64,000 nt of DNA, from the NCBI GenBank assembly GCA_030704615.1, contig CM060733.1, forward strand, positions 63,736,001 to 63,800,000, given 5' to 3'. The position numbers and the translations under genes are program-made. The notes under the pieces were generated by a model, which worked only from the letters and a program-made list of their open reading frames with translations, ran no database searches and was not told where the DNA came from. Shown one piece after another: positions 34,901 through 45,621 of the stretch (position 1 is its first letter; each line of letters opens with the position of its first letter). This DNA comes from Takakia lepidozioides (taxonomy: Eukaryota > Streptophyta > Takakiopsida > Takakiales > Takakiaceae).

Positions 34901-37900
34901 CAAAGGTAGGTTCCGTCCCTTTGTGTTCCACTCAAACTGGGCGCGGGGTCAATGGCCACAAGGCTACGGCAAACAACGTCTTATGAGTACATTCTTTTAA
35001 GTGTTGGATTCTCAAGGATCTGAATCTAAGGCCGCAAGTCTTGACCCTGCTGGATAAATCTGACTTAGAGGCTGTAGTGTCCAAAGCCATGTCTGTTGCC
35101 AGGAAATTGTCTGATGAAAATGATGTTAGGCAGAAAACTTCCCTGAACTTGTTTCCAGTCTGTGACATGGGGGAGATGACCTCAAGGGTTTACCCACTCT
35201 CGGCTCTAGACTGAAATCTAAACTCATGCCGGGAAGCCTACCCTTGAACAGCAAACAGATGCAGAGAGGAAATGGGGATTGCAAATGCCCATTGTGTGGG
35301 CAACCTGAAGACAATATTCTGATTCATTGTCCTGAGTAATCACCAGAGAGACGCCCTCTTCAAATCCATCAAGGGATTTGTGTCTGTACCTCTGTTTACC
35401 AACTTTGAAAATCTCGAGGCTGAGCCAAAAGCCCAGGCCCTTTTGGGGCCTAGTTATTGGGCAAATCACACACAGCAGATTGATGCTTGTGTAAAGGGAT
35501 TTCTAGAGGATATCTGGAAAACTCGGATCAATTGTCTGTTCCAAGGTAAGTTGTACTACCGGCGTCAGCCCCTGACAAAGGTAGTTTCTGTCCCTTTGTG
35601 TTCCGCTCAAACTGGGCGCGGGGTCAATGGCCGCAAACGTCGTCTTACGAGTACATTCTTTTAAGCTGAGCTGTAGGGGGTTGTGTGCAAAGCCATTTCT
35701 GATGCCCAAAGACTGTCCGATGAAAAGAAGTTAGGCATAAAACTTCCCTGAACTTGTTTCCAGTCTGTGACATGGGCAAGGACCTAAGGCTGATCTGAAG
35801 GGTTACCTACCCCCAGCTCTAGACGGAAACTTAAACTCAGGCCTACCTTTGATCAAGAAACAGATGCAGAGAGGAATAGGAGATTGTAACTGCCCGATGT
35901 GCTGGCAACCTGAAGAGTATCCATTTTCTGATACATTGTCGGAAAGGTAGTGTCTGGTCCCTCTTGTTCCACCCAAATTGAGTGGGGGGTCTATGGCCCC
36001 AAGGCTATGGCAAACAACGTCTCATGAGTTCATTCTCTCTCTCTTTGTTTAATATGTGGATCTTAACCGGAACTCTTTGGACAGTTTGTCGGTCAACGAA
36101 GGTTATGGATGGGGCTGGCTATGATGGAAATATCATATGAAGGCTGCTGATCAAACCCGTCTGTGTTTTAATTTCCTTCCCCATGCCTTTTTCCTTCGCT
36201 TTCCTTCTCTGCTTGTTTGAAGGACTCCGTGGCCCGTCCTCTTTTAGGCTCACTCAGATATATATTGCAGGACCTGCAAGTGTATTGCAATAGGTGATCA
36301 AATTGCACCTAGTTCTGTTCCCAGCCTACATGGTGGAAGACTTGAGCCAAGCTGTGCTTCATTCTCACATGGTAGCTTTGGTGGGTTGTATGGCAGGTGA
36401 TAGTGATGGCAGTGCTGACCATTTTCCCATTGACACCACAAGGTCTCTCAGACCGTGCCTATCGCCTCTGTTTACTTGGCACAGCTATTGCTTGCACTCA
36501 CTCCTTGTACCTTCTCCATGAGGTACAAAGCTCTGTTACATGTTTACTGCACTCGTTTCTATTATCTGGTACTGTACAGGAGTAGGGATTCGTTGTCTTC
36601 ACCAGTTGATTGTGATGCGTTACATTTTTACACAAATGCTTTGGCATTCTTGTTCCGTGTTTTTAAGGCACATTGTCAAGTTGCAAAGAACAAGTAGTTG
36701 TTACAAAGCATCCAACAGATGGCCCAGTGGTTAGAGCACAAGGCCGCCTTACAAGTGGTCGTGGGTTCAAAGTTGGTGAAGTGACACCATAAGTTATGCT
36801 TGCTTCAGCAAGAGTCTTCCTCCTCTCCTCCATAGTTGTTAGACTTGTTGAAGGGTTGACAGAGCACACCATTGTGTAGAAACCACGGACATGGAATTTG
36901 CAAGGCCTGCAAACTTGGATGCAGAGCATAGTGCCAACAAAGGACTTTCTGTCATTTCTCTTTTCTGTCATCTTCAGCTCATCAATGGTGCCCATCAAAT
37001 GTGAGTTTCTAATCTAGTTCATTGGACATTCTGAAGTCGACATTCTAGCCTGGAAATTCTGTCATGATCACTATTGTGTCTCAAAAACTGGCAAAAATGA
37101 TGTTTTTGGCCAATGATTATTTTGAGAGAGACCTGGGTCTTCTTCAGTGGAGTCACTCCGATGTATTACTCAACTAACACAATGATATATGGTTACTGGT
37201 GGACAAAATTATAGATAGTAAGGGAAAGTGGGAAAGTCGAGGTCAATATTGTTGAGCATAAAAATAAAGGTCCAACTCTCTGTCTTTTAAGCTTTGTCAC
37301 TTATCCGGACAAGTTGAGCACAGTGATCGCATAAAGCAATTGAGGCTTTTATCCAAGCAAGGCAGCTATTCATGGCTGCTATAGAAAACCATCTTTCTCT
37401 TGCAGGCTAGACTAGGAAGATGGGGATGGTCTTATCAGATACGAACAGCAATTATAACTTCTTTTGATTTTAGGAGAGCTACTGTCAGATTTCTTTTTTA
37501 TGCTCCTCAGGGCATTGGCAGTTGTAGTGGTTCCAGTGCTTTATCAATCGCGTAGTGCACTTTCTGTGGCACAACTCCAGCCGCACCCATCCTTATGATT
37601 AGTTCCTTTAGTTACGGAAAAGGTACTGAGGGAATCTTTTTGTTGTTAATGCGGCTCTGGGCATTGGCAGTTGCGGTGGTTCCAGTCCTTTGTCGATCGC
37701 TCGAGCAAGTAGCATACTTTCTGCGGCGCAACTTCAGCAGCACCCAGCTTTATAAGTACTACTCTCACAGAGGTGTTCCACTACAAGGATTAGCAATGCT
37801 TGGCTGCATATCTGAACGAGGCATTGAAACTTAGGCATTCCCTTGATCAATAGTTGTTTTTGGGCTGCTTGTTGGGGGCCCCACTCTTTTGCTTGTTTCA

Positions 37901-39534
37901 TGCTTTCTCTTTGTCCCAGAAGCTCTTTGAGCTTGCCTCAGACATTATAAAGGATCATTCCATTTCTTTCCTTTCTTAAATTCTCTGGCATATGTTGATC
38001 ATCAAACAGAGAGGAGAGCAGGAAAGAGTGTGAGATGTCTATTCAAAGTGTGTCTCTTTGCATTCTCCATCCCAATGTGCAGATACGACGATGATGTATT
38101 TGGTTCCTGGGTTTGGGTTTGGGGTCACAGAAAGTATTTGCAGCACCCATGTGTGATGCTGGTGAACAATGCGACTGCACTGCACATGATGAGTGCCAAC
38201 TCTGAAATTGCGATTGGATTTCTCCTCATCTTCTTGATTGTCACGTAAATCCCTTTCCCTTCCAAACTTGCATCCCACAAACAGGATCAGGAGTGGTATC
38301 CTTACTTTCTTTGCAGTGGGCATAAAGAAGTGGAAGTTGGATGTGTATTCTATTCTTTGTATCTATATTCTCGGTGGTGGTACAAGGATGGCTGGATGGT
38401 GTTCAGGGTGATGTTTTGCTTACCTGCATGTGTTGCTTCTCGTAAAGAGCTGACTTTTAACAGCCAGTAGTTGAGCCTTTCTAGGATTTGGGAGTACGAA
38501 GTGCTGGTCAACTACAGCAAGATTCCACCCTTGGTTTTTAGGGAATTTCCAATAACTATCAGTGTACTTTGTTTGAAATACTCCATCAACTGTATTTGGC
38601 GTTTGTACGTTCTGTTGACAGTATGTTTTATGTCACTATTTGGTCTATGTCACACCCCACACAGTTGTTACTGACGTCCATTCTTTGTATGTGGGTGCAG
38701 CCCACAGCGGAACTTGGTACAGGCTTTGATCTACTGGCAGGTTTGGCACCCTATCTCGTCCCTCTGAATACAAAATATGCTGCAGACTGTCTCCATTATA
38801 ACTGTAAGGATAGGAGTGTCACATGCCAGTTTTGGCAACGCTTGAATGTCGGGTAGGCAATTTAAAGAGCTGGTCTGAAACTTAAGCATTGGGTCCCACC
38901 CCAAAAAGGGGGCAGTAGCTGTAAGGTGAAGTGGCGCTTAGTTACGCTGGCCTTGTCCAGAGTCTTCTCCCTTAAGCTTTGGGAATACCGGGGTTTGAAT
39001 CCTTTCCATCAGCAAGTAGGGCCTTGAACTGCCTAGTTACACAGACTGATAATTACTGTGCTCGGAGTGCCAAAGAGAAGGTGGTCCAAATGTAATTATG
39101 TAGACAGTTTTTCCTAATATTGTACAATAGTTTGAAGACATTTTCTTCATCACCAAGTACTGTTAAAGAACCCCAAATCAGCTATTCATATGCATGGCAC
39201 CAAAATTGTAGCCTTGATTATGGAGTACTGGTGGCCCCAGGGGCACTAGTCCCAGATCCTTGACTTGGGCAATTTGGATAGATGGGGATGTTGTTGGACA
39301 TGAACTACTTTCTGATAGAACTTGTGTTTATTGGCCTCAATGTGGTAGGCTGACTGTAATTTGGTGTTGGTGATGATTCAGCTATTGAAGCTGAAGTATA
39401 GAGCACCGGGCACCTCTACTTATCACCAGAACTCATGGGCACGGATAGGCATGCGTTTGAACCCGTTGATTCACGGCTATGCACCATTTCTGGAACGTCC
39501 GATTGAATATGTATGTGGTTGGTTCCTGAACTAG
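31918..39534 (+). CDS. TMEM33/POM33-like endomembrane protein, nine exons
   Basis: Exons 31918-32085, 33379-33481, 34336-34454, 36397-36522, 36880-37000, 37623-37755, 38131-38244, 38701-38740 and 39382-39534 join through GT-AG introns with matching phases into a 358-aa ORF. Landmarks: YDYEKDERWADYWSNVLIPP (residues ~16-35), a Ser/Thr-rich linker, LDQKSFQFLNNAW, hydrophobic segments around 131-142, 152-170, 195-211, 215-235 and 282-295, plus CRSLEQVAYFLRRNF and PQRNLVQALIYWQ/LLKLKYRAP. The block order fits the plant TMEM33-like family as I remember it. TMEM33/POM33 proteins are multi-pass ER and nuclear-envelope proteins that shape ER tubules; that role is inferred from family, not sequence. 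Introns 3, 4, 5 and 8 contain TE pieces and a decayed exon copy, yet the frame is intact. Confidence 0.88.
34560..36040 (+). mobile_element. LINE zf-RVT fragment, three tandem copies in an intron
   Basis: Three successive copies begin near 34560 (about 660 bases), 35225 (about 600 bases) and 35830 (about 210 bases, truncated). Each starts with CCTAC..TTGA..AAACAGA.GCAGAGAGGAA. They encode MQRGNGDCKCPLCGQPEDN followed by a His-Cys pair, the CxxC...HxxxxC zinc motif of the zf-RVT domain at the end of plant L1-type LINEs. Copies 1 and 2 continue with LFTNFE.LEAEP.AQALLGP and GFLEDIWKTRINCLFQ. All have stops or frameshifts. The array fills most of intron 3 of the TMEM33-like gene. Confidence 0.75.
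36704..36832 (+). mobile_element. tRNA-derived SINE, copy 3, short form
   Basis: A-box-like GGCCCAGTGGTTAGAGCAC, B-box-like GGGTTCAAAGT, then GGTGAAGTGACACCATAAG and TTATGCTTGCTTCAGCAAGAGTC, a C/T-rich end. The middle of the SINE body is missing. TSD TAGTTGTTA (nine bases) lies at 36695-36703 and 36833-36841. It sits in intron 4 of the TMEM33-like gene, ending about 47 bases before the exon 5 acceptor. Confidence 0.75.
37502..37600 (+). pseudogene. Decayed duplicate of TMEM33-like exon 6
   Basis: This stretch aligns with the real exon at 37652-37752 (GGCATTGGCAGTTG.GGTGGTTCCAGT and onward to CAGC..CACCCA.C.TTAT). It has a TAG and lost residues (CRSLE reads as YQSR). It lies 150 bases upstream, inside intron 5, as a local tandem duplication. 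It has no intact frame. Confidence 0.85.
38894..38970 (+). mobile_element. LINE/SINE 3'-tail fragment in an intron
   Basis: Only the conserved tail is present: TCCCACCCCAAAAAGGG, GGCAGTAGCTGTAAGGTGAA, CTTAGTTACGCTGG, a GGCCTTGTCC stem and AGTC, followed by a CT-rich end. Flanks CTTAAGCATTGGG (38881-38893) and CTTAAGCTTTGGG (38971-38983) form a TSD with one mismatch. It is a severely 5'-truncated insertion of the LINE family ending at 26986, within intron 8 of the TMEM33-like gene. Confidence 0.8.
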
Positions 39535-40320
39535 CTTTCAAGGGCACACCTCTCTGCTGCCTACACCTATCTCTTAATACTGTCATGGGACACCCTTTCG
39601 GTCATACCTAGTGGCTCCAGGGGTCGAGGTTTGACGGCTCGATCGAACAGTTGTATTAGAAGGTGAATGGTGGGCCCCCTCACCTTCCCCTGCAAAGAAT
39701 ATAAATCCCTCACCCACTCTGGCTGGATATCATTTTGATTTTCTTTTGAGTGCGAAGCCATTCACATAGAAATCTCCCTCCAGTTGAGTGGAACAAATCT
39801 CTGATGCTGCAAGTTGCGAACTCTTCTCTCACACACACATGCGAATGCGTAGTCATGTGAACACCTCTCTTCATGAGAACCTTTTATGTAGTATCTACGT
39901 GGGTGAACTCAAGCTCTTCATGTTGCAGATGATGAAGGTGGAACTAGACTATTTCAATCCACAACCGGAAGTGGGATCTTCCAGATTGTAAGTGGCCTTA
40001 GTCAGATTAAGGCCTCAAATCTGATGATTGAGTCTCCCAGCATGTGAGATGTGTGTTTTTGGGTTTTTCACCTTGCATCTGCATATTCTAGCAATATTGT
40101 AAAACTCAAAAATTCCTGACATCCTCAAGTGAACTCTGAGAATAAGGAGGAGATAGGATATTTTGCTAAATCTGTAGGTAGTAGGTGTAAGAGTCAGTTG
40201 TATCCAAACCAGTTAGTCTTCAAGATGAAAGCATGTGGCTCATTCTATAGTGATGACTCCTTATGTTAAAAAACTATTTTAAATGAATATAGGTTTATGG
40301 TCGGTTCAATATCCCTAGTG
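39535..40320. other. Spacer, nothing recognised
   Basis: 3' flank of the TMEM33-like gene. Only short ORFs without motif. Confidence 0.5.
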
Positions 40321-40329
40321 ATAATAGAT

Positions 40330-41214
40330 AAGGACGACCCTTAGCAAAGTTGGACATTGACCCTAGAGAGTGGTCCTGGACCTTTTCCAGATCGCCTGCA
40401 CCCTTCTTTGCTTATACCACTAAGAAAGGCTACAAAGCGCTATCACATACTCCACATATGAAAATGAAATGGGAATCAAAATGGAGCCTTCATGGATTTC
40501 AAGATGAAAACTGGGCGGCTATTTGGGGCTCAGTCTGGATTAAAACGTGCCCAGCCAAGATTTCGGCGTTTCTATGGCAGGTAGTCAACAGGGTACTCAA
40601 AGTGGGTGAATGGCTCCAATTTCACGATACCCTCTTATGTGCATGCCGTTCACTTCGAACCTATGGAACACTGCTTCCTCTTTTGTACAGCACCGGCAAT
40701 GATTTGGCCATTAATCAAAGCTTTCTATCTCCATTGGAATCCAAGGAACCTCTCCTCTATCAACCTATTGCTCAATTATGAACCTTCATCAAAGTCTAGA
40801 GCCATTACCTGCCCGGTTTATGAAGCCTTTAGAAGCTTTACACTCTGGCACTTGTGGAAAATCCGTTGCAAAAACACTTTCTCAGGCCAATCCACCACGA
40901 TCTCATCTCTACTTTCCAGCATTTTCTATGACCTGCAAACTGAAGCCAGGAAGGCAGGGCAAAAACGTGTGCAGATATCGCCAGAGACGGGAGGAATGCA
41001 TCTGCGATCCATGAATTGTTTCAAAAGTCATGGGGCCGCCAGGGTTTCATCTGCTACAGCCCCTCGCAAGAGCGTTGTCTATGGACCGACCTCCCTCCAG
41101 CAGCGTGGCGAGACCACCGCAACCCCTTGCACACTGTCCCCTGAGTTCGAGCGCGAAGTGAATTGGAAACATGTGAAGCCATCAGCGAAAGCCTCTAGGC
41201 TCCATTACAAGTAG
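40330..41214 (+). pseudogene. L1-type LINE C-terminus (zf-RVT domain)
   Basis: The translation LDIDPREWSWTFS ... FAYTTKKGYKAL ... ENWAAIWGSVWIKTCPAKIS, then AFLWQVVNRVLKVGEWLQF is the zf-RVT region that follows RT in plant L1-like LINEs. After a frameshift near 40640 it continues EPMEHCFLFCTAPAMIWPLI and FTLWHLWKIRCKNTF. The CxxC pair expected before EPMEH is damaged. A long C-terminal extension runs to TAG at 41212-41214. RT itself is not present upstream, so this is a 5'-truncated copy. Confidence 0.8.
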
Positions 41215-42600
41215 AGCTCAGTCTGTGTTCTAAAAGTCAAAGGCCTTAACTTCAGTTCTTCCTCATCTCCCTGCTTTCTTGGTCGGTCTTCTATCGACAC
41301 ATATGTTCCAAACAGGCTCATAGTATTGAAGTGGTCTTCTCGGGAATTGATCCCTGGCAGGTGTTGTAGGTAATCCGCCTCTATAGGATGAAAGATCATT
41401 TTACACTGATTACGGTGTGTATGCCTTATGGTGAGTAAGGGGTTTTAATTTTTTTCCCCAGAATAATCCCAAATAATTTGTAAGGGCTTTGTCCCAATAC
41501 AATAAATAATAAAGTTAACCAGGGATACAATCCCCTTGTTAACAATAAGAATAATAATAATGAAGAGGTTGTACCTGTTCTCTAAAAACAAATAAAAGAA
41601 AAACCAATCACACCCAGCAAAGCTCCTGTCAAATCTTTGTCCCATGCCAAACCATCCCCTGGGAGGACCAAGGCCAAAGGTGCCACACATGGGCGCATAT
41701 TCAAGAAGGGCGCCCATTAGAAAAGGCCCGGGAGTTTAATGTTGCGTGGCACCGCCTACCCCCCAGATGCACCCGCTTCGCCGGCTCCTGCGCAACTTGG
41801 GGTCGCTGCGCCCCGGGACCCCCGCGCCACCCCTCCCGCCCCCTCCGCCCCCCGCGCCCCCCATCCCCCTGCCCGCCCCCTGCCCGCCAGCCGTTATCAC
41901 AACACATGAATTATGTTTCACATGACAGCTGTCACCACAATGCAACATCGCACTGGCATTAGCACATGAATCGGATGGATGGGATAAATCATGATTCATG
42001 TGCTGCAATCACCCATGATGATGGACGACCTCACATTACAGGATGTGACACATAGTCATATATGGCCGTAGGGAGATCGCAATCATCATGCTTGCGTGCT
42101 TTTCGCGTCCAGTTCGCACGCACATGGTGGACCTGTCGATTCGAGTGTGGCCCCTCGCCTGTCACTCCCCACGTCGATGCTTGATTGTTTCAATTCATGG
42201 CAGCCACAGGACAGGTTCTCCAAGCTTCCTGGCGTGTGTAGGGCCGAAATGTATGATCCCGATGGAAGCGGTGTTACAAGCACTTCCTTGCACAGTATGA
42301 ATCACGGCTGTTATAAAGTGTTGGCTGAGCTGTGGCGGTGAAACGATTACTCATTCGACTTTACTATAGGGTTTCATTTTGGGAAAATTTGGAAGTCATT
42401 CGTGTGATTTGTAGCTTTTTTCTTCCTCTTGCTTGGCGTTTTTGTCTACTGAAGTCCATTTGCGTGCTTCCTATTTTAGTGTGAGTTGTTGCTTTGACAT
42501 TCCAGCAACCTCTATTCTGCTAGAGGATTCTTCAGGAAGAGGGTAGAGGATTTGGAGTGGGTGTCGATATGGTGAAACAATCCTCCATGCGCGAAGCGCG
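41215..42600. other. Non-coding stretch with a C-rich block
   Basis: Bases 41755-41890 are extremely C/G-rich (repeated CCGCCCCC, CCCCGCGCC). Next to it, CACATGAAT (41903-41912 area) has an inverted partner ATTCATGTG near 41993. The rest shows no coding signal. Open frames in the C-rich block are compositional. Confidence 0.5.
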
Positions 42601-42950
42601 TCGGACGTACAATGAAATTGATGACACTCAACCCACGAGAAAAACGCCCCTCTGACGCCCTCAACAGTGAAGCAGACAGTAGCCCCCCAAAAAATCAAGG
42701 GGCCCCACTGCGCAAGACCAACTTCAATGCATGGACACCTCCAGGCCGCCCACCCTCCCTCAACTATGGCTGGGATATGAAGCGCTCAAGCAACAGGCAC
42801 TTGACTCGCAACTCCCCATCATAGTCGAAGATCAATCCGGCTTCGAACTCCAGAGCCTGGGCCTTAGTAATTCCGAAATCTATGAATTGCAGAACTGCCT
42901 GAAAGCGTACCCGCACGTCCCGCAGCTCCTGTTTCCAACAGCCAGATTGG

Positions 42951-43748
42951 ATGGGCGAGAGGGCCAATTCTACCCCCTCACTCAATTACCAAAAGGGACC
43001 AATGATTGATCCTACATCAGGTCTATCGGAGGCCCCCCCGCACATAGTGATTCGGTTTGATACCGATATAGAGATACCCAAGGAACAAGCTCTCCAAAGA
43101 GCTCGCAAAAGGTTCGAGACAATGAATACCCCATCAGGGAACTGACTGTACTCCCCAATCATAGCGCTCTCCAAGCACGGCAGCTCGACCTGGTGTGGCC
43201 TTCTCAAAGTAGAACTACTTCACCCCAAAACTGACGGATTGGATCTCCTACGAGGCGATCGGGCATTCATCATCAACATGGCCTCGGGCATGCCAATGCA
43301 GGGGAAGGTCGAGAAGGCCTTCGACCTCTCGGCATCCATTGACTACCTCTGACTCTACTTGGCGAGCGACGCCCTTCTAGGTACGATTGGAAGCAAGCTT
43401 ACTATGCATCTAATTACGGAAACCTACTACCATGGAGATGAGTTTGAAATACTCCACGTTGCCAAGACTGGCCCCGATACCAAACCTTCCCGGACGGAAA
43501 CATTTCTGCGGGCAGCTGACCGATCAAAAGATCCAGTCAAACTGGCGGAGGCAATGAAATTTTTTGTCCATGGCACCCCGCTTCATAATTGTCAGGATGG
43601 GTTGGAAGGGGAGAAGAGGACAACGAAAGTGAAGAGGTGCCTGAACGACAATGAGGTCGATCTGGCAGCCGAGGCAGAAATGGCCTCATGGCGATCCGAT
43701 TTCAACCTCTGGACAACAGACGCGTTTCTGTTATTGAAGAAGAGGTGA
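42951..43748 (+). pseudogene. Unknown-family protein with two in-frame TGA codons
   Basis: One frame runs from about 42951 to TGA at 43746-43748, broken only by TGA 43143-43145 and TGA 43350-43352. It reads PPHIVIRFDTDIEIPKEQAL, QRARKRFETMNTPSGN, then SSTWCGLLKVELLHPKTDG, LDLLRGDRAFIIN, KVEKAFDLSASIDYL, and later EILHVAKTGPDTK and EAMKFFVHGTPLHN. Both stops could be former Trp codons. An upstream ORF in another frame (42731-43009: YEALKQQAL, SNSEIYELQNCLKAYPHVPQ) may be its N-terminal part. I do not recognise the family. The last codons FLLLKKR belong to the first unit of the tandem repeat that follows. Confidence 0.5.
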
Positions 43749-44400
43749 AAAAAATATTAGATGGTCATCATGAATGCTTATTTAGGGTTTGTTTGTGTAG
43801 AAGAGGTGAAAAAAAAAGTTGAGCTCTATCATTGTCAAACTTCTTCAGGTTTCTGTTATTGAAGAAGAGGTGAAAAAAAAACCAGATGGTCATCATGAAT
43901 GCTTATTTAGGGAATAAATTAGGGATTGTTTGTGAAGAAGAGATTTAAAAAAAACTTGAGCTCTACCATTGTCAAACTTCTTCAGGTTTCTGTTATTGAA
44001 GAAGAGGTGAAAAAAAACCAGATGGTCATCATGAATGCTTATTTAGGGTTTGTTTGTGAAGAAGAGGTGAAAAAAAATTGAGCTCTATCATTGTCAATCT
44101 TGTTCAGGTTTCTGTTGATGAAAAAGAGGTGAATAAAAAATCAGATGTCATCATGAATAAATTAGGGTTTGTTTTGTGAAGAAAGAGGTGAAAAAAAAAA
44201 CATATGTCATCATGAATGCTTATTTAGGGTTTGTTTTTGTATAGAGGACGTGGAAAACAAATGAAACTGTCATTGTGAAACTTGTTCAGGTGCCTGTTAT
44301 TCAAGAAGAAGTGGAAAAAAAAACAGATGGTCATCATGAAGTTTTTTTAGGCAATGCTTTTGTAGAGGCCGTGAAAAAATAAAATGGGCTTTCATACTGA
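43728..44400. repeat. Tandem repeat, units of about 120-135 bases
   Basis: Five to six units begin with TTCTGTTATTGAAGAAGAGG near 43727, 43851, 43987, 44108 and 44292. Each contains AGATGGTCATCATGAATGCT, TTATTTAGGGTTTGTTTGTG, a second GAAGAAGAGGTGAAAAAA half-unit and GAGCTCTATCATTGTCAA. Units diverge progressively to the right. The first unit overlaps the end of the preceding ORF. Confidence 0.9.
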
Positions 44401-44666
44401 CACTTGTCCATGTTTGGCAGGCCCTCGAACTTTTTCTTTTTTTTTTTTTTTTTTTTCTGGCCCGGGGCAATATTGGGGGTTGGGGCAGAAGTGGTGTGCG
44501 TTGACGCACTCAATTTTAGAGGCTCGTTAACCAAACCCGATGAAAAAATAAACTACATTTCATAACGAGACATCACTTGCTTGTCCAGATTTAAGAACTG
44601 TGTATACATGTTCTACAAACAAGGCAGCCCTTTCTGACATTGCGAAAAATCGCAACATATGCAACA

Positions 44667-45238
44667 CTACTCGATATTGCCAATGTCTCGCTGCAAAAGT
44701 GTCCGTACCTCACCAGAACCTAGTGTCGCCTGGTGAATGATTTGGTCTCTTTTGGGATCACAATACATCCTGCGCAAAAAGATGTAGTAAAGATGCTTGC
44801 AGGGAACCCATTTCCCTCTCTTTCTTAGAGCTTCCTCACGCATGCACACGAAGTTGGGACAGGTACACCCCGGAAAATTTCCCACCGTCACCTGATAGGC
44901 CCTGTCATGCAAAACAGACCCAGATGTGAAGTATAAACCCGTCCATACCTAGGTGAAGGTACTTCCATAGTTCCTGTTACCCGAGCCTGAAGTAGTCTGG
45001 CCGATTCCACCTTCGCATCGTGATCAGGCCCCGAAGCCACCCGATGCACTGTTTTGCCATTCCTTCTTGTAGGATGCGAAGTATCGTCTGGAGGAGGCAC
45101 CATAGCAGCAAGGCCACCAAGAGTCGACGCCACAGATCGGTGCAGACGAAAGCCGACATCCTCCAACTTGCCCATCTCCAGTTCGTCAATGATCATCCTG
45201 AAATCATGATCATGGAAAAATTGAGTGTGTTGACGCAC
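44667..45238 (-). pseudogene. MULE-like protein C-terminus with SWIM zinc finger
   Basis: The minus strand gives ELEMGKLEDVGFRLHRSVAS and ARLLQARVTGTMEVPSPR, then in a second frame LHDRAYQVTVGNFPGCTCPN, FVCMREEALRKRGKWVPCKH and LYYIFLRRMYC, ending SGEVRTLLQRDIGNIE and a stop at about 44667. CxC...CxH is the SWIM zinc-finger signature usual at the C-terminus of MULE/FAR1-type transposases. The frame change near 44900-44950 may be an intron or an indel. It resembles the family whose DDE core lies at 56.7-57.7 kb, but on the opposite strand, so it is a separate copy. Confidence 0.7.
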
Positions 45239-45405
45239 TCAGTTCTCGGGGGGGGGGAGGTGGGGGGGTTTTTGGGTTTCCCCCAAAACCCGCCGGGTAC
45301 CCGGGGTGAAAATCCGGACCCGCACTTGTCGTCGATGATCATCCTGAAATCATCATCATGAAGAAATTGAGTGCGTTGACGCACTCAGTTCTCCCGGGGG
45401 GGGGG
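45183..45405. repeat. Direct repeat with GTGCGTTGACGCAC hairpin
   Basis: Two copies of a roughly 75-base unit (GTCGTC/GTTCGTCAATGATCATC, CTGAAATCAT.ATCATG.A, AAATTGAGTG.GTTGACGCAC, TCAGTTCTC) start near 45183 and 45328. Each ends in the near-palindrome GAGTG(C/T)GTTGACGCACTC and then a G-run. A third hairpin copy lies near 44497. The unit contains the coding piece FRMIIDE of the SWIM pseudogene, so part of an exon has been copied. Poly-G (about 45395-45409) and poly-A (45420-45443) runs follow. Confidence 0.7.
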
Positions 45406-45621
45406 GGGGAGAGGGAACCAAAAAAAAAAAAAAAAAAAAAAAATCAGATGTGCTATGAAACATTCCTCACTAATTATTGTCCTCTTCATCGCAGACCCAT
45501 CTATTTGAGGCCGTCTGTCTCAAGGGTACATCCACTGTCGACTCCCACCACAGTGGTGGAGTTCGAGCTTCATGGGGGATGATGTTTCATAAATGAGAGG
45601 TTCGATCCTGTCGTCGACGAC

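Noticed and set aside
38701-38856. Reading exon 8 of the TMEM33-like gene to its own downstream stop
   Set aside because: The donor CAG/GTTTGG at 38740 and an in-phase exon at 39382 that restores the family's LLKLxYxAP block fit better than a premature end.
41701-42008. Gly/Arg-rich minus-strand ORFs
   Set aside because: They are products of the C-rich block at 41755-41890.
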